Below are positions 41,453 to 53,784 of a stretch of DNA of 64,000 nucleotides, one piece after another. The notes below the pieces were generated by a model. That model worked only from the letters and a program-made list of their open reading frames with translations. It made no database searches and had not been told where the DNA came from. The first letter of the stretch is position 1. Each line of letters begins with the position of its first letter. Made by a program: the position numbers and the translations under genes. Source of the DNA: Puccinia triticina (lineage: Eukaryota > Basidiomycota > Pucciniomycetes > Pucciniales > Pucciniaceae); assembly GCF_026914185.1 (NCBI RefSeq), contig NC_070559.1, positions 620,001-684,000 of the forward strand, in the 5' to 3' direction.

Positions 41453-42246
41453 AAATAAATTGTCTTTGACGACTCCCAAAAAAAAATATTCGGGAAAACA
41501 ACTCCCAACGCCAGTCGCGGCGACGTACAGGAGTTGTTTTCCCAAATTTTGGGAGTTGTTTTCCTACTCTCAAAAAAAAAACACCCACACCCACACTTCT
41601 CAAAAAATGTTTGGGGCAAATAGATAGTCATTCTGCCTGGACCTGGGTACCAAAACTCTTTCTGGCCAAATTCAGGTACCTAGAACCACACCGGGAACCG
41701 GCTGGGAGGTACCACAGGTAGCGTCAACACTATTTTTGGCCTCCTCTATCACATACCAGTCTGCGCGCCCTTTCCCCCCCGGAAAATGATAGGGGTGGGC
41801 AGACGGGCCCTGGATCCTCCCCGTGAACACGCCCGGGGCACCGGATTGGAACCCAGCTTGGGCAAACCTGAGGGTGGACATGTCAAGCACGGACCTTTGT
41901 GACATTGAACACCTATGTCACAGGTGCAAATGGTTCATGTCAGGGAGACTGCTCAAACAATCAGTGAAGGACTCTTCCTAGAGTCCTTACAGTTTGTCGC
42001 ACAACACACATTGCGTTAGGAGAAGAAATAAGGAGCTGAAATCTGAGGTATCAATAAAATGATAGGAAATAGTACGAATAAACTAAGTGAAATTATAAAG
42101 CTTTGGTACTATGCTTTGTCCTTTGTTTTAATATAAAGATTTCCAGACCGCTGGCAATGGACTAGGGTTCAGTTCAGTAGATTGGCTTCTCGAGAGCTAG
42201 TATACTGCAATGGTGGCCGCATAATAGTTTTTCGACTTTTATGAAC
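41453..42246. other. intergenic region downstream of protease gene
   Basis: This begins with repeated GACTCCCAAAA / GGGAGTTGTTTTCC words resembling the edge of element B, then GGTACC-rich sequence (41640-41710). Bases 41990-42246 may hold the 3' untranslated region of the protease gene. No gene is supported. Confidence 0.4.
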
Positions 42247-45200
42247 CTATACCCATAACCTGTGGAGTTCATCAAATCTTGGCGTTCCAATACCTAAAAG
42301 TTCCAAATATTGATGTTAATCAAATACCCCGGAAAATGTGGTTGAGATGTGATGGATTTTTATCATACCAGTAACCGGATCCCATCCCTGATTGTATTAG
42401 AATTGGAGAGCAATCAAACGTATATAATTCAGAATATGTTTTATTTTTGCTCAAGGACACTCCAAATTGACTAACCTTTGCCGCTGTGAATCCTGGGGTG
42501 CCACATCCGTTATTTGTACCGGAACTAATCATCATAGCCAAATGGATAAGGTAAGCATGTACTGAAAGAGATGAATCAAACCAGGCTTACACTATATCAG
42601 CGAATGCTGATGCAAATTTCGGCGAATAAATGGTAGGATTAATGAACCCGACTGGTGATAATCCCTTGGCTATTCGCCCATCATTTATTAAGGTGATGAT
42701 CGATGCCGCGATCTGTACGGAGAGTGACGTCCCCCGGGCCTTGTAAAAAGTCGCATTCCGTTTTTCTCCCTGCCAATGGGTCAAAGCCCTTTGGTAGCTG
42801 CAAAGTTAGATTCGCTGCTTCATAGGACTGCACGTTGAAGAAAACATCAGGACTGACAAATTCGCACCATTCACACTGAGGTCCGGATAGCCACGCGCTT
42901 GAATCGAGTCGTTATAAGTACCACTTGGATAGGGTGGCTTGTGGTCGCGAATATAATTCTTCAATGCTTCCTTCTGATACCAAGGAGCAGGGAACACATC
43001 GCTAAATCCGCCACCAGTAACTTTATCGAGAATGTTCAGAGCAACTTCAGGATAATTCCAAGCTTTCCCGGGAGGAATCATGCTTCCTCCAACCGCGGTG
43101 ACGTAAGGGCAAGTTGCAGGGAAATCCGGAGCAAAACGCTGTAAGAATGTCGAAATCGAGCTGAATGTCAGTGTAATTGTCTGATACAAGTTCAAGTTGT
43201 TTCGGTACTCCAGGCGTGCACTTACGTGACCGCCATTTTCTAGCTTCTGGCTAGATCCAATGCATTTTCCTTCATGTCCAGCTACGCCGTCATCACTGCG
43301 CAGAGCACCCATAGATATCCTTCAGGAAGGCCATACGCAAGTGACAATGAGGGGGATAACTACAAAATTACCCAGATGAAGCCAGCACGGTGATACCCAT
43401 CAAGGCCATTTTACCATATTCTTCGCATTGACGGATCAACGCTGACCGAGGTGAGGAAATCTCACTCATTCCTGTAATCAAATCAGATCCAGGGACATGA
43501 TTCAACAATCTTCAATATCCGGTTGACTCATTTGGTAATCAAAACATCTAAGTACGATTTCAATTATTACTTTGCTCACCATATGAAATAGAGATGACGT
43601 TAGCGGGCTTACTCAAGACACAACTCTGGCTTGTCTTGGGATCACTTGATTTTTGGCAGAGGATTGCTTCGAATCTGGACAATATCCAATAAGGATCAGT
43701 ACCTAGCTAGTAGCAAATAACTTCTGAAGATTTTATCGGATTGATGGAGAAAGGTATGATAGATTGAAGAAGAAGGAAAACAAAATATTACAGTATCTCA
43801 AATGGTTGAATAGATTCCGTCGAGTGGGTGTTGACCTGGTAAATGTTGACCTAAAATCAAATAAAAACCAACAGATAAAAGTCAGAACGAAATCAAAGGA
43901 GAAAGTTCAGGAAAATATGGATGTACTGGTGTGGGGAATATCAAAGGCAGTGAATATTCTACATCCATTTCTAACTCAAAAAGTTCACCCTCACGCTTCG
44001 AGATTTCTTCCGGTTCCAAAACTTTGGGTTGAGTTCCTGAAATCGTGTTAGAAAAATATGTATTACAGACGGAATAAGTATCCGATCCATCAATGGTGAA
44101 ATTTCGATGAACGCGTATTTCATCAACGAGTGATGACCTGTAGCAAACAAACCTAGCTGCGGTCCTAAATTTTTCACTCGAGGTCTTGCTCCGAAGACTT
44201 TCGGTGTGAAAGTCTGAGGAGGATAAATGAAGTCAATTATAAGATAGTCTAAACACCCTATTCTTATATAATTTCATCACGTACGTGATAAAGTAAATCG
44301 GTGCCACTAAATACCAACTTCATTGGCGAAAACACGACTAAAATGATATGATAATCAAGAAGGCAGGCGCATGAGGTGCTATTCCGGAAAGGAAACCGTA
44401 GTATGAGATGTGCTAACCTATCCCAAGACTGTTTTTAGCCGCGGCTAGCGGAACATAATCACGAAATTTGTACATGTAACTTTGAACAATCCACAAAATC
44501 TTCAATAACACAATATCGAATGAAGGAATAGAGAGGGTTAGTTTTTTTTGGCATTACCTTAAACAGACGAAATTCATCCATTCACTGCATATGGTGAGAG
44601 CAAATTTTTCGGAGAGTGCATGCCATCGGCGCCTGTTCCGATGAGGTACGTCGGCGTGCAGTGTAGCATCTTCTGCAGTGGTTGGTGGAGCCGAAGTGCG
44701 CCCAACTTTGCGGTCAGGTGGGAAATGAACTGTTGGGGTCACCATATCTATGTGGTGGGCAAGATGATCAGGCAAGTTGTACGAGTCGCAACCTTTTAAG
44801 TACAACATTTGAGTTAGACACGTATCACCCGAAAATCAGCCCTACAAAATCGCATTTCTAACCGGTATATTATCCTAGTTGCAACAGACATACCTACATG
44901 GCTATTTCCTTGGCCATTCGAATAGAGGTGATAGGTGGTTTCCAATAAATCTTCCGCTTGTTTGATCGTCCCTTGGAACTCAATCCATCCGCGCTGGTGA
45001 TCCTGCACGATTTGATGTGACTTGATTCCCGAGTCATGACCATATAACCAATCTAGAACCGCCTGGCGACTTTCGGATGAAGGAGAAAAATAATCGGATA
45101 CTTGTTCTGGGGACCAGTGTTGCCCATAAGAATCATCTTCGGGGTCCGATACTTTCTTTATCTCGGCATGAAGTCGGTCAATATTCCTTTGACGAAGCCT

Positions 45201-45365
45201 AAATGTAATAGGCAGGCGTGTCTGCTGTTTGAAATAATCAGGAATCGATGTGCCGGAGCCTCCATCCGTTCTCTTCCACAGAGGATGTGATTGACGCGTT
45301 TCATGCACCAGGGCATCCACCCACGAAAACAGGAGTAAGACCAGGAAGGAGTTGATGAGAAACAT
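42247..45365 (-). CDS. secreted tripeptidyl-peptidase of the sedolisin family (S53), multi-exon
   Basis: ATG at 45365 opens a signal peptide (MFLINSFLVLLLFSWVDA), then a pro-kumamolisin domain (LPITFRLRQRNIDRLHAEI, YGQHWSPEQVSDYF). Resolved exons include 45365-44894, 44792-44558, 44479-44418, 42524-42476, a 19-base exon 42387-42369, and 42293-42247 ending in TAG. In between I read YKFRDYVPLAAAKNSLGIG, the Glu/Asp site ELEMDVEYSLPLIFPTPV, VISISYG, FAPDFPATCPYVTAVGG, GGGFSDVFPAPWYQ and the serine site GTSLSVQIAASIIT. GTNNGCGTPGF and GWDPVTG-IGTPRFDEL close it. Sedolisins are acid serine-carboxyl peptidases cutting tripeptides from protein N-termini outside the cell. Exons at about 44300-42590 are approximate. 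No stop or shift is evident in the resolved exons, so the gene may be functional. Confidence 0.85.
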
Positions 45366-46330
45366 GATCCGGTTTCCTGCAGCTCAGAGTGGGGGGTGAT
45401 CGAAATGTTTTGAGCAGGAGGGGCACCACCAAGATAACCCTGGTGGTTATACATACAACACGTATGCGTTTGTGTGGATGAGTTGACCGGCGTCCATTGA
45501 GGCTGTACCTAGCGTCCACATGGCGGCCGCCATGTGTGGCGCTGTTGAGCACACACTGGCGGCCCCCCTACAGGGGTTAACAAAGCCCCTCGGAATGGAC
45601 CCCGGGCGGAACGCTCTCCGGAGGAAAGGGGCGGCTTCGCCCCCAGCGGCTCAGCGCCAGTGCCTGCACTGTCCTACACAAGCCAATCTACCACCAGTGG
45701 GGACTTGACTCAAGTTATGGGGCCGAGCAATCGTAGAGCCTGTTGTACCTTAACACAAGTCTCTTTGTTTCACGGGTGCTGGCAGCGAAACCGCCCCTCC
45801 CTCTCCTGCGGCAAGCGCTCGCACCCCGGACCTTCCGTTCGAGGAGCTTTGATCAGCTAACTTATATGTAAAGATGAGGCCACCGCCGGTGCAAGCCACC
45901 GTGTTCGACTTTCGTTTTCCGCCAGATACAGAAGTACCAATTGGCTGCCTGTATGTTCTTTTCCAGAACCCGTCAGTTTCGAGCACACCGAAGGCGGAAG
46001 GGTGTATGTATGTATTCCATACTCTCTTACCCATCGATCCCTTCATCGAAACTTCTAGGCCTTACGGCCCTACCTCTCGGACCGGTACAGATGGCTTGGC
46101 TGGGCGGGGCATTCTGTTGCACTCTGGCGATGACATGGGTTGAAATACCTATTCCTGCACTTTCAAAGCTCGGGACCACAAGAAGAAAACACTTTACCTC
46201 ACCCATCCTTCTGTCTCGAAGCTAATTATTTTTATCTTTCCTGGCCAGGCTAGCCCCCAGTGGATGACTTCCTGCCAAATTCTGTGGGCTTTCCACTGGC
46301 AGAAGTGATCTAGAGCCCATAAGCTAACAC
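45366..46330. other. region upstream of protease gene
   Basis: A weak TATA-type word (GTATAACC, minus strand) lies about 45447-45454, some 85 bases before the ATG. Short GC palindromes (GGCGGCCGCC) occur near 45522. The frames here have no recognisable domain. Confidence 0.4.
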
Positions 46331-46490
46331 GGTGAGGAATTTAGTGACATTAAATCATGTGTTGCGAGTACACCCAGACGAGTTCGTTGCGGTTGCATCC
46401 GCAGTGACTGTGCAGCTTGCGCAGTGACTGCGCGTGAATTCGTCTGGGTGTCGCACGGAAAAATGCAACACTTAACTCTTCACCGTGGAA
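46331..46490. repeat. inverted-repeat (MITE-like) element with CACGGTGA ends
   Basis: CACGGTGAGGAATTTAGTG on the left and ...CACTTAACTCTTCACCGTG on the right are imperfect inverted repeats. Inside, ACACCCAGACGA faces TCGTCTGGGTGT around CAGTGACTGTGCAGCTTGCG. No clear target duplication. Confidence 0.55.
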
Positions 46491-47281
46491 ATTTCTGTCA
46501 GCGCCCGTCTCTTATGTGACGTGGCATTGATGGGTTTTTGATTACGAACCGCCGCGGTTATGTAGCGGTGGTAGGTTTTTTGGGTCACACTATAGCCTAA
46601 AGGCCAGTGGAAAGAAGTCCTACTCGACGCCGTAAGGCGGAGGGACTGGCACCCTTACGTATGTAAGGGGATGCGGCGAAAATCAGCCAAGCGTGCGTAT
46701 AAGGAATATATCACTTTTCTTCTAGGTTACAGGTGTGATAATAACACCTGTACCTAGGGGAAAGATACACGAAGAGAGAAAGAGCTGTAAAGTAAAAAAG
46801 GTTAGTTAGATTATTGGAAACCCCACTCACTTATGATTTCAGTAAGGTGTACGGGTTTTTTATGGTAATAATCTTGGGGGGAGAATCTCTACAGGTGAGC
46901 GACCTCCCCTTTTATATTACAGGGATCAGCTCCCTCCTTCGAGTCAAGGACCTGAGGGATCCTTAACTCCAAGGAGAGGAGTGATCACGGAATTCAGAAG
47001 GGGGATTTACATAAATGAGTATGTAATCTCCCCATTTGTACATATATTGTGCTTAATCAGGATAAATACATAGAGAGATAAGATTATCTCTCTCTGTATG
47101 AACAAATATGTAATCAATGTGAAATAAGGTTAATTACATACTCAAAAGAGTGTGAAATTTGTAGTAAATACATAATAATAGTACATTGAGATAAAAGGTA
47201 CATAATTAATGTAATGACAGGGAATTGAACTCTTGATTTTATGTACATGAGTCAATTATTAAAGCAGTCTTTAACCATTAG
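46491..47281. other. unassigned, possible LTR remnant
   Basis: The stretch begins TGTCAGCGCCCG and has a TGACA near 47222, but I see no flanking duplication and no second copy. A degenerate tRNA-like pattern on the minus strand around 47215-47300 (box words TGGTGCTAATGG and GAGTTCAATTCCC) does not fold properly. Confidence 0.3.
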
Positions 47282-47323
47282 CACCAGGGGAGATATGTTC
47301 CCACTCCCCAGGGAGTGCCAGAG
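47282..47323 (-). repeat. 40-bp dispersed repeat, inverted partner at 48477
   Basis: The minus strand reads GGCACTCCCTGGGGAGTGGG followed by AACATATCTCCCCTGGTG. The same about 38 bases occur on the plus strand at about 48477-48514. The piece contains the palindrome CACTCCCTGGGGAGTG. Origin unknown. Confidence 0.7.
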
Positions 47324-47455
47324 CTGAATTTGATGTGAGTTTTGGTCGGATGTGAGCCTGATGTGCATCAGTAACTCATCCCTAAATGAATTTAAGTGGA
47401 TGCAGAAGTGAGTCAAAAGTCAGTCAGAATTGATTTGGGAGTCAACACAATAGCA

Positions 47456-47582
47456 CTGTTCACGTAAGCTAAACATCAGCAAGATTGAAATAAAGTTTAT
47501 CCCATTGTGCCAGCCAATTTGGCTGGGAAAGTATGCTGATGTATATCTCTCACATGGTCATAGATTTCTTACGTGAACAGTG
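47456..47582. mobile_element. short MITE with GCACTGTTCACGTAAG inverted ends
   Basis: GCACTGTTCACGTAAG and CTTACGTGAACAGTGC form perfect inverted ends, flanked by TA on both sides. Inner words AACATCAGCA and TGCTGATGT also pair, and the centre has GCCAGCCAATTTGGCTGG. A TA flank suggests a Tc1/mariner-type MITE. A related sequence occurs near 4795-4835. Confidence 0.65.
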
Positions 47583-47586
47583 CTAA

Positions 47587-48476
47587 TGTTGTGTAGAATT
47601 CTTTTGTTTTCCAGGCACAACTAGAGGAAAAAATATGATGAAATCATATTTCACCCAATTCCAACTGATCAATTGCTCCTGTTTGATGATGTCAAAGGAT
47701 AGGAAAGCAAAATTGCCATTCTTGAATGTAATTCCTGTAAAAAAAATGAGTTTCTTGTAATTCACATTATATGCCCTCATGTACAAAATTAAAGTAAAAA
47801 TCAACTTAGTAATATTGGGTTTAGAATTTTGGAATGTGGTAATGTTGCAGTAAAATTAGTGAAACCCATTTTCTTGGAAATGCTGTAATTAATTTGAATT
47901 TGGCTAAAAAAATGGTGAAAAACTATTGTATTGGGGTGAAAGTCTGAGGTAAGTCAAGGTTGGATTGCAGTGCCACCCCAGTTTGACCACATATCCTGGC
48001 CTCTTCACAAAAATGATTGTGTGATTTTTTGTTTTTTTTGCTTTTCAAAATCCACATGTGCACATGCAAGTGAACTTTTTTGCACTTTGCTAATAGTCAC
48101 CCTAATGTACGCGCGTACATTGAGGTGCAAATATCACAGGATGGGGCTTTCACAGCCACATGAAAAGTAAAAACTTTGTGTTGAGACACCAATTGTCCCC
48201 CTGATGTACGCGAGTACATGAGGGGGACAATATGACGTACTGCGCCTTTCACATCCCCATGAAAAGGACACACTGGTCATGGAGCCAAGAAAGGCCTATA
48301 TTTTGGATGAGTTCTGGATGAATTCCAGATGAGTTCTGGATTATTCCTTGGCAAGTTATGGTTTATTTCAGGATGATTTCCAACTGATTTCAAGCTGACT
48401 TCCAGTCTTTTTCATACCTATTCATATTTCTTTACCAAAGGCCTCCAGCACAGTTATGAAAAAAAGTTACGGTAAG
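47587..48476. other. unassigned AT-rich sequence
   Basis: No gene is supported. Two TGTACGCG(C/A)GTACA palindromes lie near 48107-48120 and 48204-48217, each followed by a similar GGCTTTCACA.CCACATGAAAA or CCTTTCACATCCCCATGAAAA word, so this is an old local duplication. Confidence 0.4.
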
Positions 48477-48527
48477 GCACTCCCTGGGGAGTGGGAACAT
48501 ATCTCCCCTGGTGTAGGTTATAAGACA

Positions 48528-48639
48528 CACTACAGGCAAACAGGTGATGTTCCCCCAGGCAGCGTCACCTGCGCAGTTACTGCAGCCACCAAAATTAGGT
48601 GACGCTGCGCGCAGGAGCGACAGCTGTCTGCCTGTAGTG
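48528..48639. mobile_element. CACTA MITE, 112 bp
   Basis: The ends CACTACAGGCAAACAG and CTGTCTGCCTGTAGTG are inverted repeats beginning with the exact CACTA word. ACA duplications flank it (48525-48527 and 48640-48642). The interior has GCGTCACCTGCGC facing GGTGACGCTGCGC. Confidence 0.85.
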
Positions 48640-48743
48640 ACATGTACTATGCATTGTAGACACATGGACTTAGTGTCTCAGTGTCTGACAATTTCCCTGC
48701 AAAAATCTACCCAAAGAATTGGGATTTACTTAAAAAACACACA

Positions 48744-48929
48744 CACTGCCAGCAAAATTGGCTGGGCTGAGGTTACCCCACTTGAAATAGGATTGCATCA
48801 ACAAGTTAAACTTGGTTGATCTCTGAAATATATTTCATTGGTTGAGTCTAGATCAACTGATTTTAAATTGGGTGAGTGCATCCCAGTTAAACTAGGATAA
48901 CTTAAACCCAGCCAAATATTCTGGCAGTG
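48744..48929. mobile_element. CACTG-ended MITE, 186 bp
   Basis: CACTGCCAGCAAAATTGGCT at the left is the inverse of ...AGCCAAATATTCTGGCAGTG at the right. Flanks are ACA and ATA, a 2-of-3 match. It is the same family as 53785-54001: both carry CCCAGTT.AACTAGGAT and TTGGTTGA words. Confidence 0.78.
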
Positions 48930-49699
48930 ATATATCAGCTATGACTACTTGGATGAGAAATTTAGCGGCTATCAGCTGACTCACTCCTCATTGTTTAGGA
49001 AAACCTCCAGATTAAATATTTCAATTGGATACCTGCCAAAGGGTGGCGGGTACCCCTTTCACCCACCTGACACCCGCGTGGTGTTGGCGGATGCAGTGCC
49101 AGGTGCCTGATTTTCTCAAAATAAATGGTTGCAGCCAGCCAGGTACCTGCCAGTGTGCACCAGCCATCCCGGGGCGGGGGATTTGGGCAGGGATGGCAGG
49201 GATATCCAAGCCAGACTTCCTATTCCACAAACTCATCCCACCCAGACTTTGACCACCCACAAATGGCCTTCACCCGCAAGAAAAGAAAAACCAAAAGATC
49301 CCATGCATCATCCATCACATCCTCTCCAAAAAAACCAGCTAAGGATTCCAACAAAAAAATCCCTGCCAGAGAAGAACTTGATACTCTTATGCCTAGCAAC
49401 CAGCTGCCTCCTTCAGGTGCACGCCCTCCCACCAATGAGGAAGAGTTATGTGGTTATAACATTATCCATTTTTATTCCCTTCTACTTTGAAGGTATTTTT
49501 TGACTATTTAATCAGCCAGGAAAGACCCAAAGAATTGCTGCAAAAACCATCAGTACCAAATTTAAACTGTATGCAATACCCAAGCTTTTTATTTTCATTG
49601 GTACCAAATGCAAGCTAAGACAGCCAATCTTAAAATTACAATCTCCTAGGTTGGGCAACTCTGGGCTGGATGGTGTGCCAAGGCAGCAAGGCCCTTTTT

Positions 49700-49853
49700 G
49701 CTATGATAATTCCTCTCATAATTTTATATGAATTTTAAGCCTATTTGCGTCACGTAGAAATGAGTAGAAAGAAACCGGGTATGTACGCAGAAAAGGGGGT
49801 ACACAAAAACCGGGTACAAACGCGGAAAACCCGGGTACGTTTATTAACCCCCT
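49700..49853 (+). mobile_element. truncated end of an AGGGGGTT foldback element
   Basis: GAATTTTAAGCCTATTTGCG through CGTTTATTAACCCCCT matches the right end of the foldback at 39881-41241, including the GTAGAAATGAGTAGAAA...ACCGGGTA order. The left part and opposite arm are missing. It ends with the family terminus AACCCCCT. Confidence 0.85.
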
Positions 49854-51300
49854 AAATGTAGACAGGTTTACATCATGCAAAGTATTCAATTGATGTTATT
49901 AAAGATCTCTGAAGAGAGTAGCTGGGTGCCTTTATTCAATTAATCAAGGAAGCAAGAGTCAGAGAAGAAATATTTTTCCAATGTGCCCTGGAAAGGACAA
50001 TCAATTGGCTTTGGAAGCCTAGAATTTTTGGTATTTTACACATGATGCTGTTTTGATTGGCTTGTCTTAGTCTGTTGAGTGAAATGAAATAACTCATTTG
50101 ACATAAGGCTAAGGCGAGATTGCTTTGCCATGCAACAAGGGATATAGAACTTTGCCTTTGTCTGCTTGCTGATCTGACAACAGAACTCCTTGAAAAAGAG
50201 CTTCTTGCGCCCGCCAAGCAGATGTGATTGGTAACTGGACTGGAGGAGTATGAGGTGGGTTTCCAGGACAAGATTCTGAGTGTGTTGTTGAAGAGCTGGG
50301 AGAAGACGGTGCAGCGGTTGGTGAATCCAAAGCGGACAGCAAGGTTGCGACCCAGGCCTCCAGGTTCAGGTATGGCTCTCCCCAAGCTTAACCCAGCCTC
50401 TCTGGAGGAGTGCCCCGCAGGGTATCTGTCCCACAGAGAGGCTTGCCCCCAAGTGGCAAATTCTAGCGTGAGAGCTGACCAGCTGGGGGCCGGGCCAACC
50501 CCCATTTTCCCTTAAATTTCTTGTTGCACATAACTCTTTCTTTGTATCATGTGATGAGTGGTACGGCCTTGTAGCCCAGCTTCTTGCGCAGCCATCCATC
50601 TGCCCCCCCAGAGCACCGCTAGACATCACTTCAAAAAACACAATGAGCTCCTTTCCAAATCTCAAACCGTAGTTTTTTTCACTATTGTACACCACATTAA
50701 CCAATAAATTTTCTGTATCCTTCCTGTACCATGACAAACACATAGCATAGAAGCCACCATTACTGTACGTCATCATTCAGCTCACATGTACTCCCTGCAT
50801 ATGTATGATCAATCCAAAAATCTTGGAGACATGATGTTCCAAGCTTTTTAGCTTCAAGACCGCTTGTGCTAAAATAAAATGGTCTATGTACATTTGAAGG
50901 CCAGATGCAGGGCTCTTATTTGACTCCTGGGTGGCCCATTTGGTGCACAGGATACCGTGGTGGTGTGGTGTCAAAGTTTGACACCAGCCAAATGGGTTGA
51001 GGCGGTACTCAGTGTTCACGCCAATTTTCCCCGCTTACTCCCAAGTCCCTCCTTTGGAGGCGCGAGGGGCGCCCGCCTGCCAACTCAGAAGGCAGGGGCT
51101 GACTAAGTTTGGGCTCTCCCAAGATCCAAACCCAGCATATCTGGCTCCAATGCCAGGTATCCGTTGGATCAGTATTGTTTTCTCAAATTTGTGACTACGC
51201 AAGAACTGTGAGCTTTTGAAGGGAGTGTGGGATCCCTCATCAACTCAACTGCTCTTGGCCAGTACTAAAACAACCTGTTGAAGAAGTCTAATGCTGAAGA
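49854..51300. other. unassigned sequence within the hAT relic
   Basis: A 189-codon minus frame at 49936-50505 is open but I recognise no domain. Two loosely repeated GCTCTCCC..GAT(or CTT)...AACCCAGC words near 50371 and 51112 precede similar GGTATCTGT/GGTATCCGT segments. Possibly inserted repeats. Confidence 0.35.
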
Positions 51301-52067
51301 ACTCATTCCAGAAGCATGCTCAATAAGCTCAGGGGTCATTTTGACACTGCTATTGAAAACCCAGTTTATCTCTGCTCAATGCTGCTTGATCCACGTATTA
51401 AAACATACACACTCACTGCTGAAGCCCTTGAGTTGCTAAAGCTGAGCAAGCAATCTATTCTCTGGCAGTTGAAGCAAGAAGCCAAGAACTTTATTCTGAA
51501 TAACTACAAGTCAAATTTTAGGGAGTCAATTAGTCAGCCCCAAAAGAAAAAGGAAGTCTCTTTGCTTGATGAAGAGATTGAATTTTATCTCAACTTGGAG
51601 TGCAAAATCATGTGATTGCCTCAACTTTTGGAAGGCAAATCACAATCAGTTCCAACCTCTTGTGAACATGATGAGGACGTAATACCTCGCATTTGTACCT
51701 TCTTTGAGTTCTCCGACCGAGCAAGCTTTCTCTTCAGGTTGCCATGTAACATACAGAAATTTACGCGCAATCAACTCACTGCTAGCACTCTGGAGGCCGA
51801 GGCACTGATCTGCTTAAAAAGCTGTCTTGCTTGGGATATCATTGATGTCGACAAAATGAAAATAGATTCTCCGGAATGTGTATTTATCTTTAAATGTGCA
51901 AAACCCATTTTTTTGCCTTAAAATATATATATACATTACAATTTTGAGCCATTTTTTTCTCTATCTTGTACCTCTGCCTGCATACCCAGGTATCCAATTG
52001 GATACCGGGTTTCTAAAAACGCATCCGCGATCCGACCAGACCCAGTATCCGGCCGGATACAGCCGGA

Positions 52068-53225
52068 TCATCGGGGTCCGGGTCGCCACCTTACAGTGAG
52101 CAGCAGGGAAGAATCCCCCTTGTGGGTGGCGTGGACCATTGAATGGTCTGCCAGACGGATAGGAACCGACGAAGGCTTGATGCGAAGGACCTGAGTTGAA
52201 TCCGTAGTCATGCTCATTGAGCAACCGGAGTCAATGTTGAAGTCGGTGGTGGCTTTCAACGCTGCTGGTTTGTCAGAATGGGTGAAGACGTTACCGGCGC
52301 ATTCGGAACCGGAGTAATCAGACTCGTCTGCTGAGTCTCCACCGAGCTCCACAACCGTGGTGAGACCTGCCTTGGCGGGGGGTTGAGGCGAATGACGGTT
52401 ACGGCTGGGGGTTTGACGGCTGGAACCCTCGCAGCGGTTAGGGCCCTTTTCGGAATCCGAGCGGCAAGTAGCCTCGTTGTCTTGTCGTCTTGCCTGTTGA
52501 TGATCTTTCAGAACACGAGCCGCGGTTTCGCATGCGGATAATTCGTGTCCTTTGACTTGACAGAAGGAGCAGTACAGGGAATCGTTGAAAGGGGGACGGC
52601 TTCTGCCACCGGTCGAGGTTTTGGCTTATGAGGATGAGAGCGAGACGTCCTCTTCCGTGCGAGATTTACGACGAAGAGACTCAGTTTTGAGAGCTGAAAC
52701 GATGCGTGACGAAGTTACGTTTTCTTCATTCATCATTGAGGGCGCACAATGGAGCCAATCACCCGGAAGAGACCCCAAGAGTGCAGCCGCATGTATATCA
52801 TCGGTGGTTAGGGGTTTGGCGACGGTGATGAGCGAGTTGAGACGTTCAGCACATAAAGCCATTTCCTTGATGTGGCCATCGACATCGTCATTGGTGAGAC
52901 GGAGGAGAACTAGCTTGCGTAACCAGTATATACGTCCTCCTGCGGTGGAGTCGAGGTGAGTTTCTTGTAGAGCATCCCACATCCCCTTCGCGTCGGTGGG
53001 GAAAGCGCGGATGAGACAAAAGTTGTCTTGATGGATGGTTTGAACGATGAAAGAACAGACATCCGAGTTATCTTTTGCCCATCGTGCAGTTCGGTCCTCG
53101 GGTTTCACTTCCTCAAGAAGAATCCAAGACTGATGGAGGTGAGATGAACAATGACGGCGAATCTCCAGTTGAGGTAATTGGAGTTTGGTGCAGGAGCATG
53201 GAGTTGTGGGATACCGGCGACCTTA
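52068..53225 (-). pseudogene. Copia gag-protease fragment
   Basis: On the minus strand, NSNYLNWRFAVIVHLTSISL opens gag near 53190. A frame change near 53107 leads to KPEDRTARWAKDNSDVCSFI and the UBN2 core (MWDALQETHLDSTAGGRIYW). A CCHC knuckle, CSFCQVKGHELSAC, lies near 52540-52580, and the protease site FNIDSGCSMSMT near 52195-52230. The sequence stops at about 52068 with no integrase or RT. It is a different Copia lineage from 9941-15151. Confidence 0.82.
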
Positions 53226-53784
53226 TAAAGTGAGGATGGTTCCGAAGTAAAGATGGCACTTCGGTACCCGTGTGGGGGTACCCGGCACCCGCGGGTGGGT
53301 ACCGCTCGCACCAGCCAGACACCCGCCGGGCGGTGCCGGGTGCGGTGTCCGGTGTCTGCTTTGTCTCCAAAACGAGCGGGTACCTGTAGCGCTACCCGCC
53401 TTATACGGGAGCTGTGGGGCCTTGAGCGGGGGATTTTTCACCTTCTTTGATCACTACCCTCCGGCCACTTACAATCACCGCCTCACTTGCCCACTCTCCA
53501 ACCAGGGGATCCACCCGCAAGCGACAGAAGTCTTCCGGTGCAAATTCAGCCTCATCCCCTCACCCTCAACCTCTGAATCTCACCCAAACCGCCAATACCT
53601 CCGGGACCAAACCCAAAGAAAGCAAATCACTCGCTGAAATAGAGGATGCCATCTCAACTCCAAACAGCACCCAGCCCCTCTCTGGAACAACCTATGATGC
53701 CAGTGAAGCAGAGGATTTACATATGTTTTTCTTTAATCTTTTTAAGCATCCATACTTATATCTAACAATGAAATCTTATGCAGG

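Larger units (their letters stand above)
49020..51921 (+). pseudogene. wrecked hAT transposase copy
   Basis: A GGTACC- and CACCCGCG-rich start at 49030-49200 resembles the ends of the hAT elements at 29702 and 53250. A Lys/Ser/Pro-rich N-terminal piece follows at 49263-49450 (MAFTRKKRKTKRSHASSIT). The C-terminal piece, 51316-51900, reads LRGHFDTAIENPVYLCSMLL and DPRIKTYTLTAEALELL, then the hAT dimerisation region: PTEQAFSS in one frame and RNQLTASTLEAEALICLKS in another. The frameshift, an in-frame stop near 51613 and the missing middle show it is dead. A foldback fragment lies between the parts. Confidence 0.72.

Noticed and set aside
46497..47222. Solo LTR bounded by TGTCAGC and ATGACA
   Set aside because: No flanking duplication and no second copy in the window.
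47215..47300. tRNA gene on the minus strand
   Set aside because: Box-like words are present, but acceptor, D and T stems do not pair; at best a decayed SINE.
49936..50505. 189-codon minus-strand frame as a host gene
   Set aside because: No recognisable domain or exon partners, and it lies inside a decayed hAT copy among inserted repeats.
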